A DNA stretch of 40,248 nt, from the NCBI GenBank assembly GCA_017859655.1, contig JAFMMO010000008.1, positions 1-40,248 on the forward strand, in the 5' to 3' direction. Under the pieces are notes generated by a model. The model saw nothing but the letters and a program-made list of their open reading frames with translations, did no database searches and was not told where the DNA came from. The stretch is from Pseudomonadota bacterium. GTDB taxonomy: Bacteria > Planctomycetota > UBA8108 > UBA1146. Position numbers and translations under genes: made by a program. Shown here in pieces: positions 7,472-15,872 of the stretch. Positions within the stretch are counted from its first letter, which is position 1, and each line of letters opens with the position of its first letter.

Positions 7472-9616
7472 ATGCGCTCATCCACGATCTTCCGTGGATC
7501 CTCCGTCGCCGGCCTCCTGCTGGTCGTCGGCGTCTCGCTCAGCGGCTGCGGCTCGTCCGGAGGAGGATCGAGCCCCCCCGCCGCCCCTGCCGACCTCAGC
7601 TACCCCTCACCGACGACCGCCCACCTGGGCGTCCCCCTCGAGCCCCTTCAGCCGACCGTGGCGGGAGCGGTCACCGAGTGGTCGGTGGACCCCGGCCTGC
7701 CGGATGGTCTGCTCCTCGACCCGGAGTCCGGGTGGATCGAGGGGACCCCGACGGCGCTGCGGCCCCTGGCGCCCTACACGATCGCGGCCCGCAACGCCGC
7801 CGGGGATGGTGTGGAGTTCGTCCTCGAGCTCGAGGTCGTGCCGGTCCCGATCCCTGCGGTCTCCTGGGAGACGGGGAGCTCGATCCTCGGCGAGGCGGTC
7901 GGGGGCGGAGCCCTGATCGTCCTCCTCTCGGAGCCGACGATCCACGAGGTCATCGTCCCCTTCACCACATCGGGGAGCGCCACTCCCGGCGCGGACCTCC
8001 TCATCGATCCGGGCCCCTTGGTCGTCCCCGCCGGAGAGACGATGGCCTCCCTCCTCCTCGGCGCCATCGATGATGACATCGCGGAGGGAGTCGAGGAGCT
8101 GGAGGTCATCCTCGGAGATCCGATCGGGGGGGTGCTCGGCGCGACCGTGGTCCACGTGGTGACGATCGAGGACGACGAGGGAGTCCCGGTCGTCGAGTTC
8201 ACACAGGACTCCCTCGCCGTGCCCGAGAGCGCGGGCTCCATCGAGATCCCCGTCGGGATCGACCCGGTCTCCGCGTTCGACACGACCGTGACGATCGAGG
8301 TCGACCCCGCCGTCTCCTCCGCGAGCGAAGGACTCGACTTCGGCCTCGCCGCGGCGGAGGTCACGATCCCCGCGGGCGCCTCGACGGCAACGCTCACCCT
8401 GCTCCTCCACGACGATGCCGACTACGAGCTCGAGGAGTTGGCGGGGCTCGAGCTGGTCGGGGCGAGCGGCGCCGAGGTCGGACCGGGCTCCACGCTCCTC
8501 ATCACGATCGAGGATGACGACCCGCTGCCGACCGCCTCCCTCTCTCCGCCCACCGCGAGCCTGACCGAGATCTCGGATCCGCTCGCCCTCACGGTCAGCC
8601 TCAGCGCGGCCTCGAACTTCGAGGTGACGCTCCTCGTGGAGACAAGCGGCACCGCGACGGCGGACGACTTCAGCGTCTCCCCGACCCTCCTCGTCCTCCC
8701 CCCCGGGTCCCTCACCGGGCTGATCGAGGTCACGCCGCTCATGGATGTGATCGAGGAGCCGGACGAGACGATCGTGATCACCCTCGTGGCCGCGGGCGGC
8801 GTCGAGGTCGGCCCCGCCGCCACCTCGGAGATCACCCTGCATCACACGCCCCCCCCTCCGGGCGGGCTCACCTACTCCGATGCGGACGCGTTCCTCGCCC
8901 TTCAGCAGCCGATGGTCCCCCTCGTCCCCACCCTCGCGGTGGGAGCCGCCGACGCCTGGACGGTCGATCCGCCCCTTCCGGCCGGGCTCCTCCTCGATCC
9001 GATGACCGGCTGGATCACGGGGACACCCACCGTCGAGGCGGACCCCACCGATCACACGATCACCGCCACGAACGCCCTGGGCTCGACCACCGCGGTGGTG
9101 CGGATCCGGGTGGGGATGGCCTTCCTCCTCTCCGGAGGGGAGGTCACCTCATCCCTCGGGGCGACGAGCTTCGTCATCGACATCACGCTCACCGAGAGCC
9201 CGAGCGGCCCGGGAGCCGGGTCCTTCCACGACATTCAGGGCTGGTCTCTGGGGATCGAGATCGACCCTTCGGTCGCGACCGTCCTCGGGGCGGTCCAGAG
9301 TCCGGATGTCCTGGGGATCAACGGCGGGAGCCCGGTGGACTACCACCAGACGAGCCTGCTCCCCACGGGGGTCACCTCCGCTTCGGTGGTCAACTTCGTC
9401 GGAGCCCACACCCTCGTCTGCGATGTCGAGACCGGGCTTCTCGAGATCACCTGCCAGGTCACCGCCGGCTTCGCCGCGGCGAACCCCTCGGGCGCGACCG
9501 TCGAGTTCCCGATCGTCGACACTCTGGGGAGTCCCCCGCTCGATGCCCTCCTGGTGATCGACACGGCCGCGGTCTGGCCCGAGCTGGAGCCGTGCACCGT
9601 GAACTTCCTTCCCTAG
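7472..9616 (+). CDS. Calx-beta/Ig-like lipoprotein with cohesin-like C-terminus (paralog 1)
   Basis: A 714-residue exported lipoprotein. The signal peptide is GLLLVVGVSLSGC, ending in the lipobox LSGC at about residues 23-26. Then come an Ig-like putative domain (LSYPSPTTAHLGVPLEPL to about residue 105, with GTPTALRPLAPYTI), three Calx-beta repeats ending in VVTIEDDE, LITIEDDD and ITLHH, and a second Ig-like domain (LTYSDADAFLALQQP...GTPTVEA). The C-terminal domain of about 170 residues starts AFLLSGGEV and contains IQGWSLGIEIDPSVATVLGAV. Calx-beta and Ig-like modules are extracellular and often calcium-binding. The last domain resembles the cohesin fold in its strand pattern; this is inference. 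ATG 7472 has GGAGG 4 bases upstream and sits at the signal peptide, so I prefer it over the track start at 7403. It is a tandem paralog of the next gene. Confidence 0.82.
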   Translation: MRSSTIFRGSSVAGLLLVVGVSLSGCGSSGGGSSPPAAPADLSYPSPTTAHLGVPLEPLQPTVAGAVTEWSVDPGLPDGLLLDPESGWIEGTPTALRPLAPYTIAARNAAGDGVEFVLELEVVPVPIPAVSWETGSSILGEAVGGGALIVLLSEPTIHEVIVPFTTSGSATPGADLLIDPGPLVVPAGETMASLLLGAIDDDIAEGVEELEVILGDPIGGVLGATVVHVVTIEDDEGVPVVEFTQDSLAVPESAGSIEIPVGIDPVSAFDTTVTIEVDPAVSSASEGLDFGLAAAEVTIPAGASTATLTLLLHDDADYELEELAGLELVGASGAEVGPGSTLLITIEDDDPLPTASLSPPTASLTEISDPLALTVSLSAASNFEVTLLVETSGTATADDFSVSPTLLVLPPGSLTGLIEVTPLMDVIEEPDETIVITLVAAGGVEVGPAATSEITLHHTPPPPGGLTYSDADAFLALQQPMVPLVPTLAVGAADAWTVDPPLPAGLLLDPMTGWITGTPTVEADPTDHTITATNALGSTTAVVRIRVGMAFLLSGGEVTSSLGATSFVIDITLTESPSGPGAGSFHDIQGWSLGIEIDPSVATVLGAVQSPDVLGINGGSPVDYHQTSLLPTGVTSASVVNFVGAHTLVCDVETGLLEITCQVTAGFAAANPSGATVEFPIVDTLGSPPLDALLVIDTAAVWPELEPCTVNFLP

Positions 9617-9647
9617 CCTACGCCCCTGAACTCAGGGCAGATCAGAG

Positions 9648-9678
9648 GAGGCCCCCCCGGCTCGACCGGAGGGGCCTC
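9648..9678 (+). terminator. Terminator after lipoprotein paralog 1
   Basis: GAGGCCCC (9648-9655) pairs with GGGGCCTC (9671-9678). The inner CCGG/CCGG pairing continues the stem past one mismatch. It is followed by TTCCCCTTCCTCTC. It lies 31 bases after the stop codon. Confidence 0.7.
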
Positions 9679-9744
9679 TTCCCCTTCCTCTCGTGAAGAT
9701 CGCTTCACGGCCTCCGGATCGGCGAGGGGCGCATAAAGGAGCCG

Positions 9745-9773
9745 TTCACACTTCATCCCCAAACTGGTACCTT
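9745..9773 (+). promoter_or_regulatory. Promoter-like element for lipoprotein paralog 2
   Basis: TTCACA (9745-9750), 17 bases, TACCTT (9768-9773). It closely matches the TTCAAC-17-TAGCTT arrangement before paralog 1, and both follow a G (GTTCA). Each would give a leader longer than 200 bases. Confidence 0.45.
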
Positions 9774-10047
9774 CCCCGTGGGTCCGGACGTTGGGGGGTT
9801 CGCTCGGCTCGCGGCACTCCCCACCATCCCCATTTCAGGGCATTTCCTCCTGACGGAACTCGACTCCTCGGTCGGAACCGTGCAGGGCGTCCGGCTCGAT
9901 GTTCCCATCCCAGGGGTCCGTGCCCGGTGGCACGGTCCCGACCCCGCTCCCTCGTTGAGGCGGCGAAAGCCCCGGCGGACAGCCTCCGCCCGGGCTCCTG
10001 CCGGCTCGGCGAGCGCGGAGAAAACCGTCCCCTTCTACGGAGGCACC

Positions 10048-12225
10048 ATGCTCAACACTTCGTGGACCGCTCCGGTGAGGCTCCTCACCATCACCCTGGC
10101 TCTCTTCTCCGCGCTCTTCCTCGCGGGCTGCAACGACATCTTCGATGACGACCGCAACGAGCCGTCGATCCCGGTCGCGCCCTCCGGGCTGAGCTACCCC
10201 TCCCCGGTGGAGGTCTACCAGGGGCTCGCGATGACCACCCTCGTGCCGACCGTCAGCGGAGGCATCGACACCTGGAGCATCGCGCCCGCCCTCCCGGACG
10301 GGATCAACTTCAACACCGCCAACGGGCGCATCAGCGGGACCCCCACCACGGTGACCCCGAGCGCCAGCTACACGATCACGGCGGAGAACACCCTCGGCAG
10401 CGACTCGTTCAACCTGATCCTCGCGGTGATCCCCGTCCCCGTGCCGGATGTGAACTTCGAAACCACCAGCTCGACCGTCGAGGAGAACGGCGTGGGCAGC
10501 GAGCTCGTCGTCACCCTCTCGGAGACGACCCTCGTCGATGTGGTCATCCCGTTCTCGGTGGGCGGAACCGCCACGGAAGGCGATGACTTCACGATCACCG
10601 CCTCCCCGATCACGATCCCCGCGGGCAGCAGCTCGGCCCTGATCAGCGTGAACATGTCCGACGACGCGACCGCGGAGGGACTCGAGACCGTGGTCGTGAC
10701 CCTCGATCCGCCGACGAACGGAAGCCTTGGAGCGGACGTCGAGCACGTCGTGACGATCGTCGACGATGAGGGAGTCCCCACCGTGGTGTTCACCGCGCCC
10801 ACCTCCTCCGCCTCGGAGGCGGCCGGGACTGTGACGATCGGGATCTCCCTGGTCCCCGCGGCATCGAACGAGGTGGTCGTCACCGTGCAGCTCGGAACGA
10901 TGGGGGCCACGGCCACCGACGGGGAAGACTTCGACGTTCCCAGCGCGACGGTCACCATCCCGGCGGGCAGCATCTCCGGAAACCTCGCCGTCACCCTGAT
11001 CGATGACACCGAGTTCGAGGGAGACGAGACGATCGTCGTCGAGATCGCCGGTGCCACCGGGGCCGACATCGGCAACGAGACCACCCACACCCACACGATC
11101 ATCGACGACGACCCGGCACCCACCGCGGGGATCTCCCCCACGGCGGCGAACCTGATGGAGACCGACGCCCCGCTCACCCTCACCGTCGGCCTCAACACGG
11201 TCTCCTCCGTGGACACCGTGATCCCGTTCACGACCGGGGGCAGCGCGACGGTGATCGACGACTTCACCCTCTCCCCCGCCTCCCCCCTCACGATCCCGGC
11301 CGGCTCGCTCACCGCGAGCATCGTCCTCACGCCGGTGGATGACGGAGCGGACGAGGGGAACGAGACGGTGACGATCACCCTGCAGTCGAGCCCGACCGTG
11401 ACGATCGGCACCGGCACCGCCACGATCACCCTGGAGGATCCGCCCTCCCCGCCCGTCGGCCTGACCTACTCCGACGACGATGCGTTCCTCCCCATCGGCC
11501 AGCCGATGACCCCGCTCACCCCCTCCCTCGCCGCGGGCAGCGCGGACAGCTTCTCCGTGAACCCGGCGCTCCCGGCGGGTCTCTCGATGGACCCGGTCAC
11601 CGGCGTCATCGCGGGGACCGCAACCGCGGAGCAGGGACCGCAGGGCTACACGATCACGGCGACGAACGGCCTCGGCTCGACCGACGTGACGATCCAGATC
11701 CGGGTCGGCCTCGTCTTCACCCTCTCGGGGGACAGCCAGACCGTGAGCTTTGACCCCGCGAATGGTCTCGCGGCGCCCTTCAGCGTCCGGGCCAACCTGC
11801 TGGAGACCCCGAGCGGAATCGGCGCCCCCGGCTTCAGCGAGGTCGCGGGCTGGTCGTTCGGGATGGCGTTCGACGACACGATCGTCACCGTGATCAACGC
11901 GGTCCGGGGCGCGGATGCCGCCACCGCGAACAACGGCAACCCTCCGGCCTTCGAGACGATCAACCTCGTGACCGGCGGCGTGACGATGGGAGTCGTGGTC
12001 GACCTCTTCGGGGTCCAGACCCTGCTCGCCTCGACCACCCAGGAGCTCCTCGTCGTCAACTGTGAGGCAGTCCCGGCCTTCCTGCAGGCGAACCCTGCGG
12101 GGCTCACCGTGGAGTTCCCGTTCTCCGACAACCTCGGGAGCCCGGCGGTGGAGTCGGTCATCGTCGTCGGCGGCGCCTCGGTCCTGCCGAAGTTCGCCTC
12201 CGCGACGGTCGACTTCACGCCCTAG
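10048..12225 (+). CDS. Calx-beta/Ig-like lipoprotein with cohesin-like C-terminus (paralog 2)
   Basis: 725 residues with the same domain order as the preceding gene. The signal peptide (ITLALFSALFLAGC) ends in the lipobox FLAGC. It is followed by an Ig-like domain (LSYPSPVEVYQGLAMTTL), three Calx-beta repeats (ending HVVTIVDDE, HTIIDDD and ATITLED), a second Ig-like domain (LTYSDDDAFLPIGQPM) and a C-terminal cohesin-like domain (FTLSGDSQTVSF..., EVAGWSFGMAFDDTIVTVINAV). Acidic loops such as DDTEFEGDE match the calcium-binding positions of Calx-beta modules. ATG 10048 has ACGGAGG 4 bases upstream. It differs from paralog 1 by an acidic linker after the lipidated cysteine (NDIFDDDRNEPS). It probably sits at the outer membrane or cell surface and may bind partners through the C-terminal domain. 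Confidence 0.84.
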   Translation: MLNTSWTAPVRLLTITLALFSALFLAGCNDIFDDDRNEPSIPVAPSGLSYPSPVEVYQGLAMTTLVPTVSGGIDTWSIAPALPDGINFNTANGRISGTPTTVTPSASYTITAENTLGSDSFNLILAVIPVPVPDVNFETTSSTVEENGVGSELVVTLSETTLVDVVIPFSVGGTATEGDDFTITASPITIPAGSSSALISVNMSDDATAEGLETVVVTLDPPTNGSLGADVEHVVTIVDDEGVPTVVFTAPTSSASEAAGTVTIGISLVPAASNEVVVTVQLGTMGATATDGEDFDVPSATVTIPAGSISGNLAVTLIDDTEFEGDETIVVEIAGATGADIGNETTHTHTIIDDDPAPTAGISPTAANLMETDAPLTLTVGLNTVSSVDTVIPFTTGGSATVIDDFTLSPASPLTIPAGSLTASIVLTPVDDGADEGNETVTITLQSSPTVTIGTGTATITLEDPPSPPVGLTYSDDDAFLPIGQPMTPLTPSLAAGSADSFSVNPALPAGLSMDPVTGVIAGTATAEQGPQGYTITATNGLGSTDVTIQIRVGLVFTLSGDSQTVSFDPANGLAAPFSVRANLLETPSGIGAPGFSEVAGWSFGMAFDDTIVTVINAVRGADAATANNGNPPAFETINLVTGGVTMGVVVDLFGVQTLLASTTQELLVVNCEAVPAFLQANPAGLTVEFPFSDNLGSPAVESVIVVGGASVLPKFASATVDFTP

Positions 12226-12258
12226 GGACCCCGAGCGGAGTCCGAGGCGCCACCTCCT

Positions 12259-12296
12259 GAAGAGGCCCGAAGAGCGATGGCTCTTCGGGCCTCTTC
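12259..12296. terminator. Strong bidirectional terminator
   Basis: A perfect 17-base stem, GAAGAGGCCCGAAGAGC (12259-12275) with GCTCTTCGGGCCTCTTC (12280-12296), loop GATG, followed by TCTTGTCC. It lies between paralog 2 and the convergent pyruvyl transferase gene and could serve both strands. Confidence 0.88.
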
Positions 12297-12357
12297 TCTT
12301 GTCCACTCCTGTCTGGCCGATCTCTCGGTCCGGGGGAAGCTCAGCCTCGGGAGAGGC

Positions 12358-13359
12358 TCAGGAGATGACGTCCCCTCCCCCACCCCCGTCGGGCTCGGCC
12401 CTGAGGAAGGGGAACGAGGGAAGCAGGCCGGGGTCGATCCGAGGGGGGGGAGCCTCATCGACCTCGTCCCACGCTTCACCCGTGAGGGGCTCGGGCCGCT
12501 CACGGCCGGTCCCGAGATAGTAGTCCTCGAACTTGTGCGAGGCCCCGCGCACGCGATCGCGCCCCGCCTCGTCCGTGAGTCTCCACTCGCGGGCGGGGAT
12601 CCCGTAGGCCTCGGCGAAGATGACCCCGTGCAGCGAGGTCGAGACGATCCGCTCGCACTGCCACAGCGTGGTGAGGAACGGCTCGAGGCCCCCCTGGATG
12701 TCGAGCTGGACGATCGAGGGGTCCGCCGAGCTCGCCCCGAGCCTCTTCCGGACCTCCGGCTTGTCGACGTAGTGCGCCACGATGCCGACCCGGAACCGAG
12801 AGGTGATCTCCGGTGGCCGCGGCATCACCAGCGGGAGGAGAAGCGCCGGATCTCCGAAGATCTCGGGGCAGGGGATGCCCTCTTCCCGGAGCAGACTCCG
12901 GGTGAGAGGCCCGCGCACGGCCCGCACCTCGATCCTCCGGGAATGGGGGAGATGATCGGGCCGGAGCGAACCGGCACCCCAGATGATGTCCCCCCGACGC
13001 GCCCGCCCGAGGATCGATCCGCAGGCGAGGAGGCGGGGTCCTTCCCGCTTGCCCACGATGATCGTCGGGCGACCGGAGAGACCCTCCACGAGGACGCGGG
13101 CGATGGAGTCTCCCAGGTTGGGAGACCCGGACCAGTGGTAGAGGGGGATCGGCCCGCCCTCGAGCACGCTCTGCCGGACCTGAGAGCCCGGGTCAGCCGA
13201 GAAGAGGCCGCGAAGTCGTCGAGCGAGGGGCTGGAACAAGGGCGTCGGCTGCCGATCCGCGCAGGAGTGGGAGTCGGAGAGGCGCGGAAGATAGCAATGC
13301 GACCTTCCCATGTAAATGGCGCGCATGCCCGCGCTGGGCTCGAGCGCTTCAAGGTGCAT
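12358..13359 (-). CDS. Polysaccharide pyruvyl transferase family protein
   Basis: About 333 residues. Family motifs in order are a SGSPNLGDSIAR segment (the usual N-x-GD), VRAVRGPLTRSLL, FGDPALLLP, and IVSTSLHGVIFAEAYGIPA near the C-terminus, where S/T-x-HG-x-I-x-A-x-x-G-x-P is the classic signature. Members add ketal-linked pyruvate from phosphoenolpyruvate to sugars of exopolysaccharides or cell-wall glycans. Pyruvylated glycans anchor S-layer proteins in some Gram-positive bacteria, but I cannot tell the acceptor here. The start is unsettled: the track uses TTG 13392, I prefer ATG 13359 (GGGGAAAG upstream, long spacing), and ATG 13326 and 13311 are also possible. About 60 residues precede the first family motif. 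It is divergent from the peroxidase gene across a long AT-rich region. Confidence 0.8.
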   Translation of the reverse strand: MHLEALEPSAGMRAIYMGRSHCYLPRLSDSHSCADRQPTPLFQPLARRLRGLFSADPGSQVRQSVLEGGPIPLYHWSGSPNLGDSIARVLVEGLSGRPTIIVGKREGPRLLACGSILGRARRGDIIWGAGSLRPDHLPHSRRIEVRAVRGPLTRSLLREEGIPCPEIFGDPALLLPLVMPRPPEITSRFRVGIVAHYVDKPEVRKRLGASSADPSIVQLDIQGGLEPFLTTLWQCERIVSTSLHGVIFAEAYGIPAREWRLTDEAGRDRVRGASHKFEDYYLGTGRERPEPLTGEAWDEVDEAPPPRIDPGLLPSFPFLRAEPDGGGGGDVIS

Positions 13360-13559
13360 GGTGGGGCGGTCTTTCCCCTTTGCGAGCCGCAACCAGAGCT
13401 CTGTCTTTCCTGACTATCCTGACAAAGCACGCAGGACGACCTCTCCTCAACGGGACTCCCTTCCCCCGCTCGGCCTGGGGGCCGCGATGGCGCAGATTGG
13501 CCTAAACACCCCAAACAAGACGCCATGAGTGTCATATGAGTCAGGCAGCCGATCTGTTA

Positions 13560-13585
13560 GTCGCATTGAAAGTGACTAATGCGAC
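13560..13585. promoter_or_regulatory. Inverted repeat, possible operator (peroxidase side)
   Basis: GTCGCATT (13560-13567) and AATGCGAC (13578-13585) form a perfect 8-base inverted repeat, with AGTC/GACT nested in it. It overlaps GTTAGTCGC, a 9-mer that recurs with an inverted GTCGC/GCGAC in the control region of the giant repeat protein (28294-28310). It lies just upstream of the TTGCCA-16-TAATTT pair, a good place for a regulator. Confidence 0.45.
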
Positions 13586-13600
13586 ATACTTGCCAGCAGT

Positions 13601-13616
13601 AATTATCTTGATAATT
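13601..13616. promoter_or_regulatory. AATTATC/GATAATT palindrome
   Basis: AATTATCTTGATAATT is a perfect 7-base inverted repeat with a 2-base centre. It overlaps the spacer and -10 of the candidate promoter at 13590-13617, so a protein bound here would block it. An ATTATC also occurs upstream of the giant protein gene. Confidence 0.4.
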
Positions 13617-13773
13617 TTCTGGATCGGCCCCAAGACCTGTCGTATACATGCTGTCTAACATGTCTGTGTGGCCTGAGCTGACTCGCTCCTTACAGCACGC
13701 AAATCGCCCCCCAGCACCTTAGACTGGGGACTATCAGCGCTTGAGTGGTCGCTGTTCTGCCGGAGAGAGGAGG

Positions 13774-13833
13774 CCCACGGTCACAATCGTGGGTTACTGT
13801 TCGAAGGCCCGGGCTTCGCCCGGGCAACTTCGA
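13774..13833 (+). promoter_or_regulatory. Structured leader of the peroxidase mRNA
   Basis: There are two hairpins before the ribosome binding site. CCCACG/CGTGGG spans 13774-13793. TCGAAG-GCCCGGGC-TTC-GCCCGGGC-AA-CTTCGA spans 13801-13833, where the two GCCCGGGC copies are both direct and inverted repeats. The second ends 7 bases before GGGAGG (13841-13846). No T-tract follows, so I read this as a translation or stability element. I cannot match it to a known riboswitch. Confidence 0.45.
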
Positions 13834-13853
13834 CAACGTGGGGAGGCTCTACT

Positions 13854-15749
13854 ATGAGATGGAGTCTGTGTTCTCATTTGGAATCGAAGCTGATCGGCGC
13901 CCTCGTGGTGTCGCTGATCGTGGGGGCTTCGACCGTGGTTTCGGCTCAGGAATATCGCTCGATCGATGGCTCAGGAAACAACGTGGCCGATGGAAGCATC
14001 GGCAGCGTCGGCATGATGCTGATGCGGGAGGTCAGTGAGGCGTACGAGGACGGCGTGCAGATGCCGGGGGGCATGACGCGACCGGGCGCCCGCCTGATCA
14101 GCAACACGATCTGCGACCAGACGACCTCACTGCCGAACTCGGCAGACGCCAGCGACTTCCTCTGGCAGTGGGGACAGTTCCTCGATCACGACATCGATCT
14201 CTCGCCCTCCCACGACTTCGGAACCCCGGGGGAGCAGCTCCCCATCCCGGTCCCGGCGGGGGATCCTCATTTCGACCCGTTCGGCACCGGCACCGAGACG
14301 ATCGGATTCATGCGATCGCTCTTCGAGCCGGGCTCGAGCCCCCGTCAGCAGATCAACATGATCACAACCTGGATCGATGCCTCGAACGTCTACGGATCCG
14401 ATGTGACCCGGGCCCTCGCCCTCCGAACCCTGGACGGCACGGGGCGCCTCCGCACGAGCGCGGGCAACCTGCTCCCCTTCAACGAGCAGGGACTCCCCAA
14501 CGCCGCTCCTCCGGGGCCTCCTCCGGGAGTCTTCTTCCTCGCGGGAGATGAGCGGTGCAACGAGCAGGTGGGGCTGATCTCGATGCACACGCTCTTCATG
14601 AGAGAGCACAACCGCCTCGCGACCCAGATCGCCGCCGCGACTCCGGGGTTGAGCGGGGACGAGATCTACCTGCGCGCCCGTCGCCTGGTCGGAGCCGAGA
14701 TGCAGCGGATCACCTTCGAGGAGTTCCTTCCGCTGCTGCTCGGACCGGGGGCGATTCCCCCCTACGCCGGCTACGACCCGACCGTTGACGGCAGCATCCG
14801 GAACCTGTTCTCCACGGCCTGCTACCGCGTGGGACATACGATGCTCTCGCCCACGCTCCTGCGCCTCGGACCGGGCGGTCAGGAGATCCCGGAGGGGAAC
14901 CTGCCGCTCGCCGCGGCCTTCTTCGCCCCGAACCTCGTCGTCGACGACGGGGGGATCGAGCCGATCCTCCGGGGGCTCGCCCTGCAGCGGGCCCAGTCGA
15001 TCGACACCAAGATCATCGGCTCGGTCCGGAACTTCCTCTTCGGGCCGCCGGGTGCGGGGGGCTTCGACCTCGCCTCCCTGAACATCCAGCGGGGACGCGA
15101 CCACGGCCTGCCGTCCTACGCGGATGCCAGAGTCCAGCTCGGTCTCGCGCCGGTGACGACCTGGTCCGACATCACGAGCGACCCCGAGGTCCAGACCGCG
15201 CTCGCGGCCGCCTACCCGACGGTGGGAGAGGTGGACCTGTGGATCGGGGGTCTGGCGGAGGATCATGTCGCCGGCGCGCTCGTGGGCGAGCTGTTCCACA
15301 GCGTCCTGAGCATGCAGTTCCGAGCGCTTCGGGATGGTGACCGGTTCTGGTACGAGAACGACCTCGAGCCGGAAGAGCTGGCGCTCGTCAACGACTCGAC
15401 CCTGAGCCGCGTAATCCTGCGTAACACCTCGATCAACACCCTGCCCGCGGATGTGTTCCGCGTCCCAAGCCCCGAGTTCGTGCGGGGAGAGTGCGACGGG
15501 GACGGTCTCAGCACCCTCGCGGATGCGATCGTGACCCTCGACTTCCTCTTCAACAACGGCCCGGAGATGCCCTGCATGAACGCCTGCGACGTGGACGGAA
15601 GCGGGACGGTGACGATCGGTGATCCGATCTACACCCTCGTGTACCTCTTCTCGACCGGACCGACGCCCTCGGCTCCGTTCCCGGATTGCGGATCGACCGG
15701 TCAGGGCGCGGGAGAGCTCCCGTGCTACGAGTCGACCAACTGCCCCTGA
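13854..15749 (+). CDS. Secreted animal-type heme peroxidase with dockerin-like tail
   Basis: 631 residues with a signal peptide (LIGALVVSLIVGASTVVSA|QEYR). The peroxidase domain covers about residues 35-530. It has distal WGQFLDHD (Q108, D111, H112, D113), the calcium-loop region WIDASNVYGSD, the catalytic arginine and glutamate in AGDERCNEQ (R234, E237; Gln at the myeloperoxidase Met position, as in lactoperoxidase), SMHTLFMREHNRLA, proximal CYRVGHTMLSP (H328) and LNIQRGRDHGLPSY. All key residues are present, so it should be an active, calcium-binding, covalent-heme-type peroxidase that oxidises halides, thiocyanate or phenols outside the cytoplasm. The last roughly 85 residues are a double EF-hand dockerin-like tail (RGECDGDGLSTLADAI, ACDVDGSGTVTIGDPI) ending in a cysteine-containing stretch. 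ATG 13854 has GGGAGG 7 bases upstream. Confidence 0.93.
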   Translation: MRWSLCSHLESKLIGALVVSLIVGASTVVSAQEYRSIDGSGNNVADGSIGSVGMMLMREVSEAYEDGVQMPGGMTRPGARLISNTICDQTTSLPNSADASDFLWQWGQFLDHDIDLSPSHDFGTPGEQLPIPVPAGDPHFDPFGTGTETIGFMRSLFEPGSSPRQQINMITTWIDASNVYGSDVTRALALRTLDGTGRLRTSAGNLLPFNEQGLPNAAPPGPPPGVFFLAGDERCNEQVGLISMHTLFMREHNRLATQIAAATPGLSGDEIYLRARRLVGAEMQRITFEEFLPLLLGPGAIPPYAGYDPTVDGSIRNLFSTACYRVGHTMLSPTLLRLGPGGQEIPEGNLPLAAAFFAPNLVVDDGGIEPILRGLALQRAQSIDTKIIGSVRNFLFGPPGAGGFDLASLNIQRGRDHGLPSYADARVQLGLAPVTTWSDITSDPEVQTALAAAYPTVGEVDLWIGGLAEDHVAGALVGELFHSVLSMQFRALRDGDRFWYENDLEPEELALVNDSTLSRVILRNTSINTLPADVFRVPSPEFVRGECDGDGLSTLADAIVTLDFLFNNGPEMPCMNACDVDGSGTVTIGDPIYTLVYLFSTGPTPSAPFPDCGSTGQGAGELPCYESTNCP

Positions 15750-15764
15750 GGATATTGACCCAGG

Positions 15765-15796
15765 CCACCCTCGGGGACCCCACGCCCTGAGGGTGG
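15765..15796. terminator. Terminator between convergent peroxidase and kinase genes
   Basis: CCACCCTC (15765-15772) pairs with GAGGGTGG (15789-15796). Outer CCAGG/CCTGG can extend it. It lies 16 bases after the peroxidase stop and faces the end of the kinase gene at 15873. Confidence 0.6.
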
Positions 15797-15872
15797 ATCC
15801 TGGATTCCGCTCCCCTGCGTGGGAACTTGAATGGGGGGTGCGGAATCGCGATTCGGGCCGCGACGAGAGGGC

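Larger units (their letters stand above)
9617..10047. other. Intergenic region between lipoprotein paralogs
   Basis: These 431 bases hold the terminator, a perfect CGTGAAG/CTTCACG hairpin (9692-9709), a promoter-like pair (9745-9773) and a GC-rich leader of about 268 bases. The leader includes a nested hairpin GGGGT-CCGTGCC-loop-GGCACGG-...-ACCCC (9913-9945). The track ORF reading through this leader (from 9778) is proline/arginine-rich and lacks a ribosome binding site, so I treat it as untranslated. Confidence 0.5.
13360..13853. other. AT-rich divergent control region
   Basis: This 494-base gap separates the pyruvyl transferase and peroxidase genes. From about 13500 to 13700 it is clearly richer in A and T than anything else in the window except 28270-28370. 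It holds inverted repeats at 13560-13585, 13601-13616 and 13646-13663 (ACATG/CATGT), a CCCCAG/CTGGGG hairpin around 13710-13730 and a structured peroxidase leader. TTGCCA-16-TAATTT (13590-13617) is a possible rightward promoter. I see no gene in it. Confidence 0.55.

Noticed and set aside
9835-12306. 823-residue minus-strand ORF opposite lipoprotein paralog 2
   Set aside because: Arginine/glycine-rich shadow; plus-strand Calx-beta domains and lipobox are unambiguous.
13500-13750. AT-rich region as a transferred island or attachment site
   Set aside because: No integrase, tRNA end or flanking direct repeats; the genes on both sides have the same composition as the rest, so a control region explains it better.
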